DNA of 64,000 nucleotides from Corynebacterium efficiens YS-314 (GCF_000011305.1 NC_004369.1:2356001-2420000), one strand, 5' to 3'. Positions 1 through 9,636 are shown, counted from the first letter of the stretch. Program-made: numbers and translations. Notes: generated by a model not told the origin, from the letters alone.

Positions 1-5
1 CGGGG

Positions 6-16
6 CGTCGACAAGC
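6..16 (+). repeat. 11-bp word CGTCGAYAAGC, copy 1 (intergenic)
   Basis: CGTCGACAAGC, 13 nt beyond the ectP stop codon. By eye the window holds 23 exact copies of CGTCGAYAAGC or its complement, starting at 6, 5506, 7546, 11090, 14038, 16229, 17953, 22488, 22936, 24095, 29332, 31497, 36135, 37356, 43142, 43328, 44247, 47024, 47478, 51683, 53325, 57302 and 62591. About 0.06 would be expected with equal base use. I know of no named element with this sequence. Confidence 0.85.
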
Positions 17-29
17 ATGTCGCGGGTGT

Positions 30-1877
30 TTAGCCCTTGTAATCGTCCCTGGACTGTGGGCGGGTCTGCTCAACGATCTTGAAGCGGTCCTCCATGTCCT
101 GGGCCTCGTTGGGATCGTCAACAACATCACCCACGACACCGAGATCACCACCGATGACCACATTGCCCGGGATCCGGATATTCCCGTCCTCATCGTGCTC
201 GAGTGCCGGGATCGGCAGCGGGTTGCCGTCCTCGTCATACCCCGGCGCGGGACGGGACTGGTGCTCCTCGAGCTTCTCCGGGGTGTCGGTCTTCTCCCAC
301 TTGCGTGTCTGCACACGACGGGTGGCCGCGGCATCCTCACTCATACCCTTGAGCAGGGAATACATCATGATGAACTGCACCAGGAAGAAGGGGAAGGCGA
401 CAATGATCACCACCTCCTGCAGGGTGGCGATACCGGATTCCGGTGAGATGATCAGCAGGGACCCGGCTACCGCACCGATGGTGCAGGCCCACATGATGCG
501 GTAACTGGTGGGGGTCTTGTTCTCCTCACCGGTGGCGAACATGTCATTGACCAGGGCCGCGGAGTCAATGGAGGTGATGAAGAAGATCACGATGATCGCC
601 AGTGCAAGCGCGGAGACAATCCCTGTCAGCGGGTAGGCGGCCAGGAGGTTGAACAGTGCCGCAGGCACATCACCCTCCACCACGACCGGATCGGTGAGGT
701 AACCGGGGCTGTTCAGCTCCAGCTCGATACCCGCACGCCCGAAGATGGCGAACCAGATCACGCCGAAGATGGCAGGCAGCGCCAGGGCACCGCCGATGAA
801 TTCACGGACGGTACGGCCACGGGAGATACGGGCGATGAACATGCCCACATAGGGTGACCAACAGATGGTCCAGGCCCAGTAGAACACGGTCCACTTACCC
901 TGCCACCCGGGGTTGTCCTGGAAGGAATCGGTCCAGAACATGATGTCGGGCAGCCACCCGGCGTAGATGCCGAAGGCCTCCACCACGAAACGGATCAGGG
1001 TGAGGGTGGGGCCGGTGAGCAGGATGAACACCATGAGTGCCACGGCGGTGGCGATATTGATGTTGGACAGCAGTTTGATGCCCTTCTCCAGGCCGGAGGC
1101 CACGGAGATACACGCCACCACGGTGATCACCAGGATGACCAGCAGCTGGGTCCAGGAGGCGATGGGGGTGCCCCAGAGCTTGTTCATGCCGGAGTTGATC
1201 TGCAGCACACCCAGGCCCACCGACACTGCAATGCCGAAGGTGGTGCCCACGATGGCGAGCACATCGATGAGCTTGCCCGGGGTGGAGTAGATATGGCGAC
1301 CCAGCAGCGGCGCGAACACCGACGACAGGCGTGGGGGGAGTTTACGCTTGTAGATGAAGTATCCCAGCGCCAGACCCGGCAGGGTCATCACCACCCACAT
1401 GTGGATACCGAAGTGATAGAAGGTGAAGGCGAAGGCCTGCTCGATGGCGGCCTCGCTCATCGGCTCCTCATTGACCATCGGCACATTGAAGGCGTGGTTG
1501 ATAGGTTCGGCGACACCCCAGAACATCAGCACCGCCCCCACACCACCGGCGAACAGCATGGCAAACCAGACCAGTAATCTGTGCTCAGGTTCATCGTCAT
1601 CATCACCGAGTTTCACCCGCCCGTAACGGGAGGCGAAGATACCGATGAGGAAGACGAGGATGAGGGACACACCACCGACATACATCCACCCGAGGTTCTC
1701 CAGCAGCCAGCCGGCCATAGCACTGAAACCATCACGGGCGGTATCCCCCAGGATCACGGTGGCGACCACGAAGGTCACGATGATCCCCACGGACAGCAGG
1801 AAAATGAAAGGGTCGGACTTCAGACCCAGAAAATGTTTCTCTTCAGGGTCCTGCGAAAGTGTTATCTTTTGGCTCAT
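30..1877 (-). CDS. ectP: BCCT-family compatible-solute carrier, EctP-like
   Basis: This is a sodium-coupled secondary carrier of the betaine/carnitine/choline family, expected in the plasma membrane and importing osmoprotectants such as ectoine, proline or glycine betaine. The 615-aa product has about twelve hydrophobic segments. It carries the family signature MFWGVAEPI at residues 118-126 and the tryptophan-rich stretch around WAWTICWSPYVGMF. An acidic cluster GDDDDEPEH precedes the third membrane segment, and a hydrophilic C-terminal tail of roughly 90 residues follows the last one. C. glutamicum has two related carriers in this part of its chromosome, EctP and LcoP. The length and the position upstream of the glcD-type gene favour EctP. 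It is divergent from the AraC-type gene, with 192 nt between them. No strong ribosome binding site is visible before the ATG. Confidence 0.8.
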   Translation of the reverse strand: MSQKITLSQDPEEKHFLGLKSDPFIFLLSVGIIVTFVVATVILGDTARDGFSAMAGWLLENLGWMYVGGVSLILVFLIGIFASRYGRVKLGDDDDEPEHRLLVWFAMLFAGGVGAVLMFWGVAEPINHAFNVPMVNEEPMSEAAIEQAFAFTFYHFGIHMWVVMTLPGLALGYFIYKRKLPPRLSSVFAPLLGRHIYSTPGKLIDVLAIVGTTFGIAVSVGLGVLQINSGMNKLWGTPIASWTQLLVILVITVVACISVASGLEKGIKLLSNINIATAVALMVFILLTGPTLTLIRFVVEAFGIYAGWLPDIMFWTDSFQDNPGWQGKWTVFYWAWTICWSPYVGMFIARISRGRTVREFIGGALALPAIFGVIWFAIFGRAGIELELNSPGYLTDPVVVEGDVPAALFNLLAAYPLTGIVSALALAIIVIFFITSIDSAALVNDMFATGEENKTPTSYRIMWACTIGAVAGSLLIISPESGIATLQEVVIIVAFPFFLVQFIMMYSLLKGMSEDAAATRRVQTRKWEKTDTPEKLEEHQSRPAPGYDEDGNPLPIPALEHDEDGNIRIPGNVVIGGDLGVVGDVVDDPNEAQDMEDRFKIVEQTRPQSRDDYKG

Positions 1878-2081
1878 GTCACTGGTTTCGTCTAGGGGAC
1901 TGGAAAGAAATTAGTAGATGAAAGCTTATAGGACGCCATATTCACACTGCACTGCGGTGGCCACGAGAGCCATTCCCGGCACCGTCCCGCCACGGAACCG
2001 CTCCCCGTCAGAGAGTGACAACGCAAGACGAGGTCCGGGGAGTATCCGTCGACACGTTTTAACCCTAGAGTGGTCTACATC

Positions 2082-3077
2082 ATGTCTAACTTTCCCTCCG
2101 ATACCGGCACCAGGATCCTGCGCTTCACCACCCGCGGCCTGATCCCGGACTACCGCGTAGAGCAGTGGGAGGCGCATAATGCCCGCGCCCTGATCCCCCT
2201 CGACATCCGAACCATTGATGGCCGCCCCATGCATTCAGAAGAGACCAATCTACATCTGCCGTCGATGCGTCTCGCCCGCGTCTTCGGCACCTCCCAGATT
2301 GTGGAACGGTCCGAGAAATTCATCAATGACAACCCCACCGGCATGATGGCGATCTTCTTCGCCACCGAGGGTGATTCCTTCTTCTTCGACCGTGGGGGAC
2401 ATGTCTCATTGAGACCCGGTCAGGCCCTGCTCTATGATGCCGACCAGCCGTTCCTGCGTGGCTTCAACCATGGTTTCCGGGAGAACGTGCTCACCATTTC
2501 CAAGGAACGGTTCAGGGACGTCGCACCCCGTTCCGGCCTGAAGCTTCCCATGGTGTTCGAATTCGGACCCGGCGGGAGCCCGGCGGAACAGGCACTGGGG
2601 AGACTGGTCAAGACGACACTGCATCGTCTGCAGCTCACCCATGTCACCTCAACCGACCTCCCCCTCCCCGGCGGTGAGGACAAGGTAATCTCCCTACTCG
2701 GCCCCATCCTGGGTTCCTCCCCGAACACGGAAGCGAGCCTGTTCAGCCTGGCCCGAAGTTACATCGATCTCCATCTGACCAACCGGCACCTCACCCCACA
2801 GGAGATTGCCGCTGCCGCCGGGGTCAGCGAACGTCATCTGTCCAGGATCTTCTCGGCGGAGGGCACCACCGTGGGCCGGTACATCCTCAACAGACGTCTC
2901 ACCTTTGCCCACGAGGCGCTCACCTCGGGACAGCAGGATGCGCTGCCGGTCAGTGAGATCGGGTTCCGTTACGGGTTCGCCTCCCCCAGCCATTTCGGCA
3001 GGACCTACCGAGAGCGTTTCGGTATGACACCCCTCCAGGCACGCAGAGAGTCTCAGCAGAACACCCACCCGTCCTGA
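2082..3077 (+). CDS. AraC/XylS-family transcriptional regulator
   Basis: A 331-aa DNA-binding regulator. The N-terminal two thirds resemble the AraC-binding-like domain found in activators of aromatic catabolism. The last 100 residues form a double helix-turn-helix, with the first around LTPQEIAAAAGVSERHLSRI and the second ending in FRYGFASPSHFGRTYRERFG, a typical AraC signature. An alternative GTG start at 2070 would add four residues; neither start has a clear Shine-Dalgarno. The next gene, same strand, is a phenol-hydroxylase-like monooxygenase, and the gap holds a 17-bp direct repeat with 21-bp period. I infer that the protein activates that gene, as PheR does for the phenol hydroxylase gene in C. 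glutamicum. The effector is unknown. Confidence 0.85.
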   Translation: MSNFPSDTGTRILRFTTRGLIPDYRVEQWEAHNARALIPLDIRTIDGRPMHSEETNLHLPSMRLARVFGTSQIVERSEKFINDNPTGMMAIFFATEGDSFFFDRGGHVSLRPGQALLYDADQPFLRGFNHGFRENVLTISKERFRDVAPRSGLKLPMVFEFGPGGSPAEQALGRLVKTTLHRLQLTHVTSTDLPLPGGEDKVISLLGPILGSSPNTEASLFSLARSYIDLHLTNRHLTPQEIAAAAGVSERHLSRIFSAEGTTVGRYILNRRLTFAHEALTSGQQDALPVSEIGFRYGFASPSHFGRTYRERFGMTPLQARRESQQNTHPS

Positions 3078-3147
3078 GCCGGCTGTCCCGTGACTGACTG
3101 CCCCAACCCCGGTGATGTCCGTAGTTTTCCCGCCCTCACAGGGCAAT

Positions 3148-3185
3148 CTGTCCCGCGCCGGACATCTTCTGTCCCCCACCGGACA
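3148..3185 (+). promoter_or_regulatory. Candidate AraC-type operator, 17-bp direct repeats
   Basis: CTGTCCCGCGCCGGACA (3148-3164) is repeated as CTGTCCCCCACCGGACA (3169-3185), 15 of 17 bases identical. The period is 21 bp, two helical turns, as is usual for AraC/XylS operators. It ends 142 nt before the monooxygenase start. Confidence 0.5.
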
Positions 3186-3327
3186 ATGTTGTAATCCACC
3201 GCACTTCCTTCTTGTGATCCCGGATACATTCGTGCCAATGCCAGAGCAGAGAACTGGAGGACGGGCCCGGTGCCCCAATCCCTCTGGCACCCCCATGACA
3301 GTCCGCACCGAACGAAGGAAGAACATC

Positions 3328-5175
3328 ATGGCTGTATTCAATGACGGAATCGCTGAGACCACCACCCCGGAAAACAGTGACGTGGTCACCACCGACGTGC
3401 TCATCGTGGGCTCGGGCCCAGCGGGTGCATCAGCTGCGCTGTTCCTGTCCACCCACGGGATCGACAACATCATGATCACCAAGTACCGCTGGACCGCCAA
3501 TACCCCACGCGCCCACATCACCAACCAGCGCACCATGGAGATCCTCCGGGATGTCGGTGTCGAGGATGAGGTGCTGGCCCAGGCTGTTCCCCACCACCAG
3601 ATGGGCGACACCATCTATTGCGAATCCCTCGCCGGTGAGGAGATCGGCCGTCGCCCCACCTGGGGTTTCCGCCCGGATCGTCGTGCTGACTACGAACTGG
3701 CCTCGCCCTCCATGCCGTGTGACCTGCCGCAGACACTGATGGAGCCGATCCTGGTGGAAAACGCCACCAAGCGCGGTACGCAGACCCAGTTCTCCACGGA
3801 GTACATTTCCCATGAGCAGGATGCAGACGGTGTGAATGTCCGGGTCCGTAACCGTCTGACCGGGCATGAGTACACCATCCGCGCGCGGTACCTCATCGGA
3901 GCCGACGGTGCCCGGTCCAGGATCGCCGAGGAGATTGATACCCCCTTCGAAGGTGCGATGGATATCGGTGGATCCATGAACATCCAGTTCAAGGCCGATC
4001 TCTCCCACCTGGTCGCCCACCGCCCCTCGATCCTCTACTGGGTTTTCGCGCCGGGTTCCAATATCGGTGGCATCGGAGCCGGCTTGGTCCGCTGCGTGCG
4101 TCCCTGGAATGAGTGGCTCGTGGTCTGGGGATATGACATCACGGGCACCCCGCCGGAGCTCAATGATGAGGAGGCCAAACGCATTGTGCGCAATCTCGTC
4201 GGCATCCCTGATCTCGAGATGGAGATCACCGGTTACTCCCTGTGGGGCAACAACGAGCAGTACGCCACCCACATGCAGAAGGGGCGCGTGTTCATCGCCG
4301 GTGATGCCGCGCATCGTCACCCGCCGAGCCACGGCCTGGGGTCCAACACCTCCATCCAGGATTCCTACAACCTGGCGTGGAAGCTCGCCGCGGTGCTCAA
4401 GGGCCACGCAGGTGAAGAACTGCTGGAGACCTACTCCGTGGAACGCGCTCCCGTCGCGAAGCAGATCGTGACGCGTGCCAACAACTCCAGCCGGGAATAC
4501 GGACCCATCTTCGAGGCGCTGGGCGTGAAGGATGCGACAACGGAGGAGGAGTTCGTCGAGAAGCTCAGGCTGCGGAAGGAACCGACCGCCGAGGGCGCGG
4601 CGCGTCGGAAGGCACTGCGTGCGGCTCTGGACAACAAGGACTACGAGTTCAATGCCCAGGGCACCGAGATCGGCCAGTTCTATGAGTCCTCGGCGGTGGT
4701 CTGTGACGGTCTCGGCCGCCCCGAGGTCACCGAGGATCCCATGTTGCACCATCAGAAATCCACCTACCCGGGGCTGCGTCTCCCCCACGCGTGGATCGGT
4801 GACACCCTGAACAAGCAGTCGACCCACGATATCGCCACGGGCACGGGTTTCACCGTGTTCACCGGCATCACCGGTCGTGCCTGGGCAGAGGCCGCTGAGG
4901 ACCTGGCGCGGGAGTGGGATATGGAGATCCGGGCCGTGGTCATCGGTGAGGGCGAGGTACACCAGGATCTCTACGGTGACTGGCTGCGCCAGCGGGAGGT
5001 GCAGGAGGACGGGGCGATCCTGGTCCGCCCCGACAAGCACATCGGTTGGCGTGCACACCGGATGGTGGAGGACCCCAGATCCGCCCTGGCTGCCGTGCTG
5101 TCCACGATCCTCAGCAATGACCGGGTCACCGACGGGCAGATCACTGAGGCGGACCTGGTGGTGTTCCAGTCCTGA
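3328..5175 (+). CDS. FAD-dependent aromatic monooxygenase (phenol 2-monooxygenase / TfdB-like)
   Basis: A class A flavoprotein hydroxylase of 615 aa, expected to use NAD(P)H and oxygen to ortho-hydroxylate a phenolic ring in the cytoplasm. The dinucleotide fold GSGPAG is at residues 28-33. The DG motif GADGARSR lies near residue 190, and the second FAD motif GDAAHRHPPSHGLG near 324, followed by the conserved NTSIQDSYNLAWKLA. This last block closely resembles 2,4-dichlorophenol 6-monooxygenase (TfdB). The C-terminal 200 residues form the thioredoxin-like domain region of the family. The ATG at 3328 is chosen because GAAGGAAG precedes it by seven bases; the frame is open further upstream but lacks such a site. 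The substrate (phenol, cresol, chlorophenol or resorcinol type) cannot be told from sequence. It is probably controlled by the AraC-type regulator upstream. Confidence 0.85.
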   Translation: MAVFNDGIAETTTPENSDVVTTDVLIVGSGPAGASAALFLSTHGIDNIMITKYRWTANTPRAHITNQRTMEILRDVGVEDEVLAQAVPHHQMGDTIYCESLAGEEIGRRPTWGFRPDRRADYELASPSMPCDLPQTLMEPILVENATKRGTQTQFSTEYISHEQDADGVNVRVRNRLTGHEYTIRARYLIGADGARSRIAEEIDTPFEGAMDIGGSMNIQFKADLSHLVAHRPSILYWVFAPGSNIGGIGAGLVRCVRPWNEWLVVWGYDITGTPPELNDEEAKRIVRNLVGIPDLEMEITGYSLWGNNEQYATHMQKGRVFIAGDAAHRHPPSHGLGSNTSIQDSYNLAWKLAAVLKGHAGEELLETYSVERAPVAKQIVTRANNSSREYGPIFEALGVKDATTEEEFVEKLRLRKEPTAEGAARRKALRAALDNKDYEFNAQGTEIGQFYESSAVVCDGLGRPEVTEDPMLHHQKSTYPGLRLPHAWIGDTLNKQSTHDIATGTGFTVFTGITGRAWAEAAEDLAREWDMEIRAVVIGEGEVHQDLYGDWLRQREVQEDGAILVRPDKHIGWRAHRMVEDPRSALAAVLSTILSNDRVTDGQITEADLVVFQS

Positions 5176-5201
5176 TCACTAGGTCAGGGAGGTCACGGAG
5201 G

Positions 5202-5747
5202 TCACCGTTTCACCAACCCGTGTGACAACGCGCCGAGGCGGGTGACGGTGACGCCGGAGTTGCGCTCCACCAGCAGATCAGCGAGCTCATAGGCGGGTGG
5301 TTCTGCCCCCTGGGGCAGGGCCACCACATAGGGTTCGATGGAGCGCACCCCGGTGGTGTCCGCACGTTCGGTGACATGCGCGGGCAGCAGTGCCATATAG
5401 GACCGCGGGGTCCGGTCGGACCACAGCTGCACCGTGGCCAGTTCGGCGATCGGGAAGGACACCCCGGTCCGGGGGATGTGGACCCGGTCCCCCACCACCA
5501 ACACCGCTTGTCGACGCCGCCACCACACCACCAGCATCGACCCCAGGGCGGCCACCAGCCCGCACGCCGGGGCAATAGCCGCGATACCGAACAGGGTGCG
5601 CATCGTCCCCGCCCCCTCATTCCAACCGTTGAGGAAATAGACCAGGAACGGCAGGCACATGAGCACGAACAGCACGCAGATCATCATCGCCCTCGAGGTG
5701 AGGAGCGCCCTGGTGCCCGTGCGGACCTTGACAGCCTTCATGGGCAT
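5202..5747 (-). CDS. Hypothetical two-segment membrane protein
   Basis: A 181-aa protein with two hydrophobic segments in the first 75 residues (MICVLFVLMCLPFLVYFL and FGIAAIAPACGLVAALGSML). A WWRRR cluster follows, then a soluble C-terminal domain of about 100 residues. This arrangement resembles small PH-like (DUF3093/YdbT-type) membrane proteins, but I do not recognise a family with confidence. ATG codons occur at residues 1 and 3. It is the last gene of a minus-strand run behind the FAD oxidase and the AEC transporter, 14 nt after the latter. A copy of the 11-bp word lies inside it at 5506, encoding Arg-Arg-Gln. Confidence 0.55.
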   Translation of the reverse strand: MPMKAVKVRTGTRALLTSRAMMICVLFVLMCLPFLVYFLNGWNEGAGTMRTLFGIAAIAPACGLVAALGSMLVVWWRRRQAVLVVGDRVHIPRTGVSFPIAELATVQLWSDRTPRSYMALLPAHVTERADTTGVRSIEPYVVALPQGAEPPAYELADLLVERNSGVTVTRLGALSHGLVKR

Positions 5748-5761
5748 TTATCGTATCCGTG

Positions 5762-6688
5762 TCAGCCCAGAACCACCGAGATAATCACCATTATGGGGAA
5801 GGAAACCAGTGTGGAGACCACCCCTGTGTCCCTGGCCATCGTCTCCGCGGTCCGGAATCGTAGGGCGTAGGTGTAGACATTCTGGGCGGTGGGCAGGGCA
5901 CCGAGCACCACCGCCGCCATGAGTGCGGTGCCCTCCATGCCGAAAGCCCGCGCCAGGGCGTAGGCGATGATGGGATGCAGGATGTTCTTGAACACCGCCG
6001 CCAGGAACACATCCCGGCGCGCCACCTCACCCTTGCGCAGGATCCGGGCGTGCGACAGCGACAGCCCGAAGACCACCAGCGCCAACGGCACCGATGCCCC
6101 GGCCAGCATGGCCACCGGCTGGGCGATGACGGTGGGTACATCGAGCTGCGCCAGGGACACCACGATCCCGGCGATGGCCGCCAGCACCATGGTGTTGGAC
6201 AGCGGGGTGAGGAGGAGGTTTTTCACCAGGTTGGTGCTGCGCGGGCCGTGGACCATATCCAGGGCGGTCAGCGTCACCGGTGCGTAGAACGCCACCTGGA
6301 AGAGGATGACGGGCACCACGACCGTGAAATCATCCAGCACATAGGCGGCCAGGGGGATACCGAGGTTACCGGCGTTGGCGTAGGAGGACGCCAGCATGCC
6401 GACGATGGAATCCGCCACCTGCCGGCGCAGGATGAACCGCATGAGCAGGAAGAACAGGACACCGACCGTGAGTGCGGACAGCGCGATGACCGCGAAGTTG
6501 GCGGAGAAGATCTCCGCCGGATCCGCCTCGGTGACCTTGTCGAAGAGCAGCGCCGGGGTGGCCACGTAATAGACGAACAACCCCAGTGGCCGTTGCGCCC
6601 CCTTACCCAGCGCCCCGGTCCGCCCGAGGATGACACCGACACCGATGACGAGGAAGACGACGGTGAAACCCAGAAGGACCTGTTGCAT
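5762..6688 (-). CDS. AEC-family (auxin efflux carrier-like) transporter
   Basis: A 308-aa integral membrane protein with about ten hydrophobic segments in two halves, the layout of the AEC/malonate-efflux family (Mem_trans). The N-terminal part VGVILGRTGALG and the C-terminal ALPTAQNVYTYALRF are typical; the latter contains the conserved Asn in the P-x-A-x-N motif. Family members move organic anions such as malate, malonate or lactate. It starts 6 nt after the stop of the 2-hydroxyacid oxidase gene, so the two are almost certainly co-transcribed. This suggests the carrier handles that enzyme's substrate or product. Direction and substrate are unknown. Confidence 0.8.
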   Translation of the reverse strand: MQQVLLGFTVVFLVIGVGVILGRTGALGKGAQRPLGLFVYYVATPALLFDKVTEADPAEIFSANFAVIALSALTVGVLFFLLMRFILRRQVADSIVGMLASSYANAGNLGIPLAAYVLDDFTVVVPVILFQVAFYAPVTLTALDMVHGPRSTNLVKNLLLTPLSNTMVLAAIAGIVVSLAQLDVPTVIAQPVAMLAGASVPLALVVFGLSLSHARILRKGEVARRDVFLAAVFKNILHPIIAYALARAFGMEGTALMAAVVLGALPTAQNVYTYALRFRTAETMARDTGVVSTLVSFPIMVIISVVLG

Positions 6689-6694
6689 AGGTGG

Positions 6695-9550
6695 TTATTC
6701 TGCCACGCCGTTCTCGCGCAGGATGTCCAGGATGATCTCCGCGATGTGGGTGGCCGTGGTGCCGGTGCCCTGTTCGATGTGGGTCCTGCAGGAGAACCCG
6801 TCGGCGATCACATGGCCGGTGGCCTGCCGGACCTTCGGAAACAACTCCCGCTCCCCCAGGGCGAACGACATCTCCGCATGGTTCTTCTCGAATCCCCAGT
6901 TGCCGGCCAGCCCACAGCATCCGGTGGCGATCTGTTCCTCATCGATCCCCAGTGCCTCCAGCAGGAGGGCCGCATGCTGAGGATCCCCCAGGGACTGTTC
7001 ATGGCAGTGGACCTGCGTCAACGCGGTGGTGTTCGCGGGGCGCAGTGCCCCCTCCCCGACCAGCCGGCGGATCTCCGGGGCGATGAACTCGGCGAAGGAG
7101 GTGGTCAGTTCCGACAGACGTGCAAGGTCGGGGTTGTCCACCAGGCCGGTGGTTTCATGGGTGAGCATGACGGTGCAGGATGGTTCCAGACCGATCACGG
7201 TCAACCTCTGATCCAGGTAGGGCTTCATCACCGTCGCGGTGTGTTCCAGAACCCGTCGCGTCATGCCCAGCTGACCGGTGGAATGCCAGGTCAGACCGCA
7301 GCAGACGAAACCCTCTGGGATGACCACGGTGTACCCGAGTGACTCCAGCACGGTGATGGCGGCCCGGCCCGGTCCGGTATCCAGGTTGGTGGTGAAGGAA
7401 TCCGGCCACAGCACCACGGTCTCCCCGTGGCGCTCTGCGCGGGGGTGTCTGCGCAGGGAGCGGCGGGCGAAACCGATGAGGGGGCGATCCGCCAGGCCAC
7501 CGAGGCGTCTGATCACCGGGGTGAGAAGAGGGGAGGAGAGGGAGGCGTCGATAAGCGTGGGCAGTCCGGGGACCTTGTGCGCCAGGTGCGCCAGCAACGG
7601 CAACCACCCCATCACATAGTGCGCCCCGGGGCGCACGCGCCCCCGGTAATGGTGGTGGAGGAATTCCGCCTTGTAGGTGGCCATATCCACATTGACCGGG
7701 CACTCCGAGGCGCAGGCCTTGCAGGACAGGCAGAGATCGAGGGCCTCATGGACCTCCTCGCTGCGGTAGCCGCCGGTGACGGACTCACCGCGGAACATCT
7801 CGGACAGCACCCGTGCCCGACCGCGGGTGGAATGCACCTCATCGCCGGTGATCTGGAACGACGGGCACATGGCGCCTGATTCAGAACGGCAGGACGACAC
7901 CCCCACGCACCGGTTGACGGCGTTGACCAGCGATCCCTGGTCATCGCCTAGTTTATGCACCGGGGTGATGGCCAGGGCACGCTGGCCCGGGCCCATCCGC
8001 AGACCCCGGGTGATCGGATCAGCCCACACCAGCACCCCGGGGTTGAAGATGCGCTCGGGGTCGAAGATGAGCTTGAACTGCTGGAACAAACCGCGCATCT
8101 CCTCGGAGTACATGCGGTCCAGCAGTGCGGACCGGGCGCGGCCATCGCCGTGTTCACCCGACAGGCTTCCGCCGTAGGAGGTCACCAGGTCGGCGGCCTC
8201 ATTCATGAAGGCGTGGAAGTTGCCCACCCCCTCCGGGGTGGCGAAGTCGAAGCTGATCCGCACATGCACACATCCCTCCCCGAAGTGCCCGAAGGGGATG
8301 CCCCGGTAGTCAAATTTATCCATCAGCGCGTACAGATCCCGGAGATAATCAGCGAGGTGCTCCGGTGGCACGGCGGAATCCTCCCAGTTGGGCCACGCCT
8401 CTCCCCCGTCCGACAGCCTGGTGACGATGCCTGCCGACGATTCCCTGATCCGCCACAACTCGCGCATCTCACCCGGATCATGGGTGATGTGATGATCGAT
8501 GAGGGGGGCCGTGGAGGCAGTGCGGACCACCAGGTGCGCGCGGTCGAGAGCCTCCTCGAGGGTGTCCCCGCCGGTTTCGCAGTAGAGCCAGCCACCGGTG
8601 GGGATACCCCGACGATTACCCGGGAGGGTGTCACCGGCCTCCTCCTGTCCCTGCTTGGCCCGCAGCGCCGCCAGGAGATCACCGCCCATGCCCTCAATGG
8701 TGGAAACCCCCGGCAGGCGGAGCGTGTGGGCGACGCGGGCGGCCTCAAACACCGTGCCGAAAGCCAGCACCGCCAACGCCGTGTGTTTCGGGGTGGGTAC
8801 CAGCTTCACCGTCAGCCGGGTGATGATGCCGATTGTCCCCTCGGATCCCGCGACGGCCCGGGCCATGTGGGTGGCCAGATAATGGAGCCCATAGCCGGAG
8901 ACCTGACGGGGGAAACGCCCGAGCTCCCGGTCGATGAGGTCAGCATGATCCGTGGCCAGCGCGGTGAGCTGGGCGTGGATATCCGGATCATCACACCCGG
9001 CCTCACTCACCGTGACCTCCCTACCGTCGGCGAGCATGAGGGTGACATCAATGAGGTTGTCCGCCGCCGTGCCATAGGCCACCGAATGCGACCCACACGC
9101 ATTGTTGGCCACCATCCCCCCGATGGTGCACCGGTTGTGGGTGGAGGGATCGGGCCCGTAGGTCAATCCGAGGGGGGCGACGGCATCACGGAGCGCATCA
9201 CACACCACTCCCGGTTCGATGGTGGCGGTGCGGTTCTCGGGATCGATGTCCAGGATGCGGTTGAAATACCGCGAGGTGTCAATGATCAGCCCCTCCCCGA
9301 TGGCATTACCCGCCACCGAGGAACCCCCACCCCGGCCGACGATGGGCCATTCCCTGGCCACCGCCACCGCGATGGCATCCCGGATGTCCTCGACCGTCCT
9401 GGGTTCCGCCACCGCCGCCGGCACCCGCCGGAAGATGCCGGCATCCGAGGTGTAGGCCGCACGCGTGGTCATGTCGGTCCGCAACCCGGCCCTGGATTGT
9501 CTGGCATAGATCTCCGGGTCGAGTCGGTTGAACCTGATGGTGTGGGTCAT
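6695..9550 (-). CDS. glcD: FAD-linked / iron-sulfur 2-hydroxyacid oxidase (GlcD- or D-lactate dehydrogenase-type)
   Basis: A 951-aa fusion of a flavin oxidase and an iron-sulfur reductase, expected to oxidise D-lactate or glycolate and pass electrons to the quinone pool. The FAD-binding-4 domain is N-terminal, with GRGGGSSVAGNAIGEG near residue 75. The FAD-oxidase C-terminal domain follows. Cysteine blocks for two 4Fe-4S clusters lie near residue 553 (CVGVSSCRSESGAMCPS) and 609 (CLSCKACASECPVN). Two CCG-type motifs, CCGLTWHS and CCGLAGNW, lie near 749 and 875. The ATG at 9550 is chosen because CGAGG precedes it and the domain starts there; an open extension to 9706 would overlap the divergent regulator. 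It leads an operon with the AEC transporter. The divergent FCD-type GntR gene probably regulates it. The exact substrate is open. Confidence 0.82.
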   Translation of the reverse strand: MTHTIRFNRLDPEIYARQSRAGLRTDMTTRAAYTSDAGIFRRVPAAVAEPRTVEDIRDAIAVAVAREWPIVGRGGGSSVAGNAIGEGLIIDTSRYFNRILDIDPENRTATIEPGVVCDALRDAVAPLGLTYGPDPSTHNRCTIGGMVANNACGSHSVAYGTAADNLIDVTLMLADGREVTVSEAGCDDPDIHAQLTALATDHADLIDRELGRFPRQVSGYGLHYLATHMARAVAGSEGTIGIITRLTVKLVPTPKHTALAVLAFGTVFEAARVAHTLRLPGVSTIEGMGGDLLAALRAKQGQEEAGDTLPGNRRGIPTGGWLYCETGGDTLEEALDRAHLVVRTASTAPLIDHHITHDPGEMRELWRIRESSAGIVTRLSDGGEAWPNWEDSAVPPEHLADYLRDLYALMDKFDYRGIPFGHFGEGCVHVRISFDFATPEGVGNFHAFMNEAADLVTSYGGSLSGEHGDGRARSALLDRMYSEEMRGLFQQFKLIFDPERIFNPGVLVWADPITRGLRMGPGQRALAITPVHKLGDDQGSLVNAVNRCVGVSSCRSESGAMCPSFQITGDEVHSTRGRARVLSEMFRGESVTGGYRSEEVHEALDLCLSCKACASECPVNVDMATYKAEFLHHHYRGRVRPGAHYVMGWLPLLAHLAHKVPGLPTLIDASLSSPLLTPVIRRLGGLADRPLIGFARRSLRRHPRAERHGETVVLWPDSFTTNLDTGPGRAAITVLESLGYTVVIPEGFVCCGLTWHSTGQLGMTRRVLEHTATVMKPYLDQRLTVIGLEPSCTVMLTHETTGLVDNPDLARLSELTTSFAEFIAPEIRRLVGEGALRPANTTALTQVHCHEQSLGDPQHAALLLEALGIDEEQIATGCCGLAGNWGFEKNHAEMSFALGERELFPKVRQATGHVIADGFSCRTHIEQGTGTTATHIAEIILDILRENGVAE

Positions 9551-9626
9551 GGATACCTCGCTGGGGTGTGGGCGGGCTGGCGATGGAACAGGATCGGAGT
9601 AGAAGGGAAGAAAAAGAAACCGCCAG

Positions 9627-9636
9627 TAACATGTTA
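9627..9636 (+). promoter_or_regulatory. Perfect palindrome TAACATGTTA, candidate GntR operator
   Basis: A perfect 10-bp palindrome in the 122-nt divergent gap between the oxidase and the GntR regulator. The core ACATGTT/AACATGT recurs at 9670-9676 (overlapping the regulator start codon), 10423-10429 and 10500-10506. The last two lie ahead of the ABC transporter operon. This pattern fits autoregulation plus control of both flanking units. Confidence 0.45.

Noticed and set aside
3430..5058. A long open frame antisense to the monooxygenase
   Set aside because: It overlaps a gene with clear FAD motifs and a ribosome site; the antisense product has no family features.
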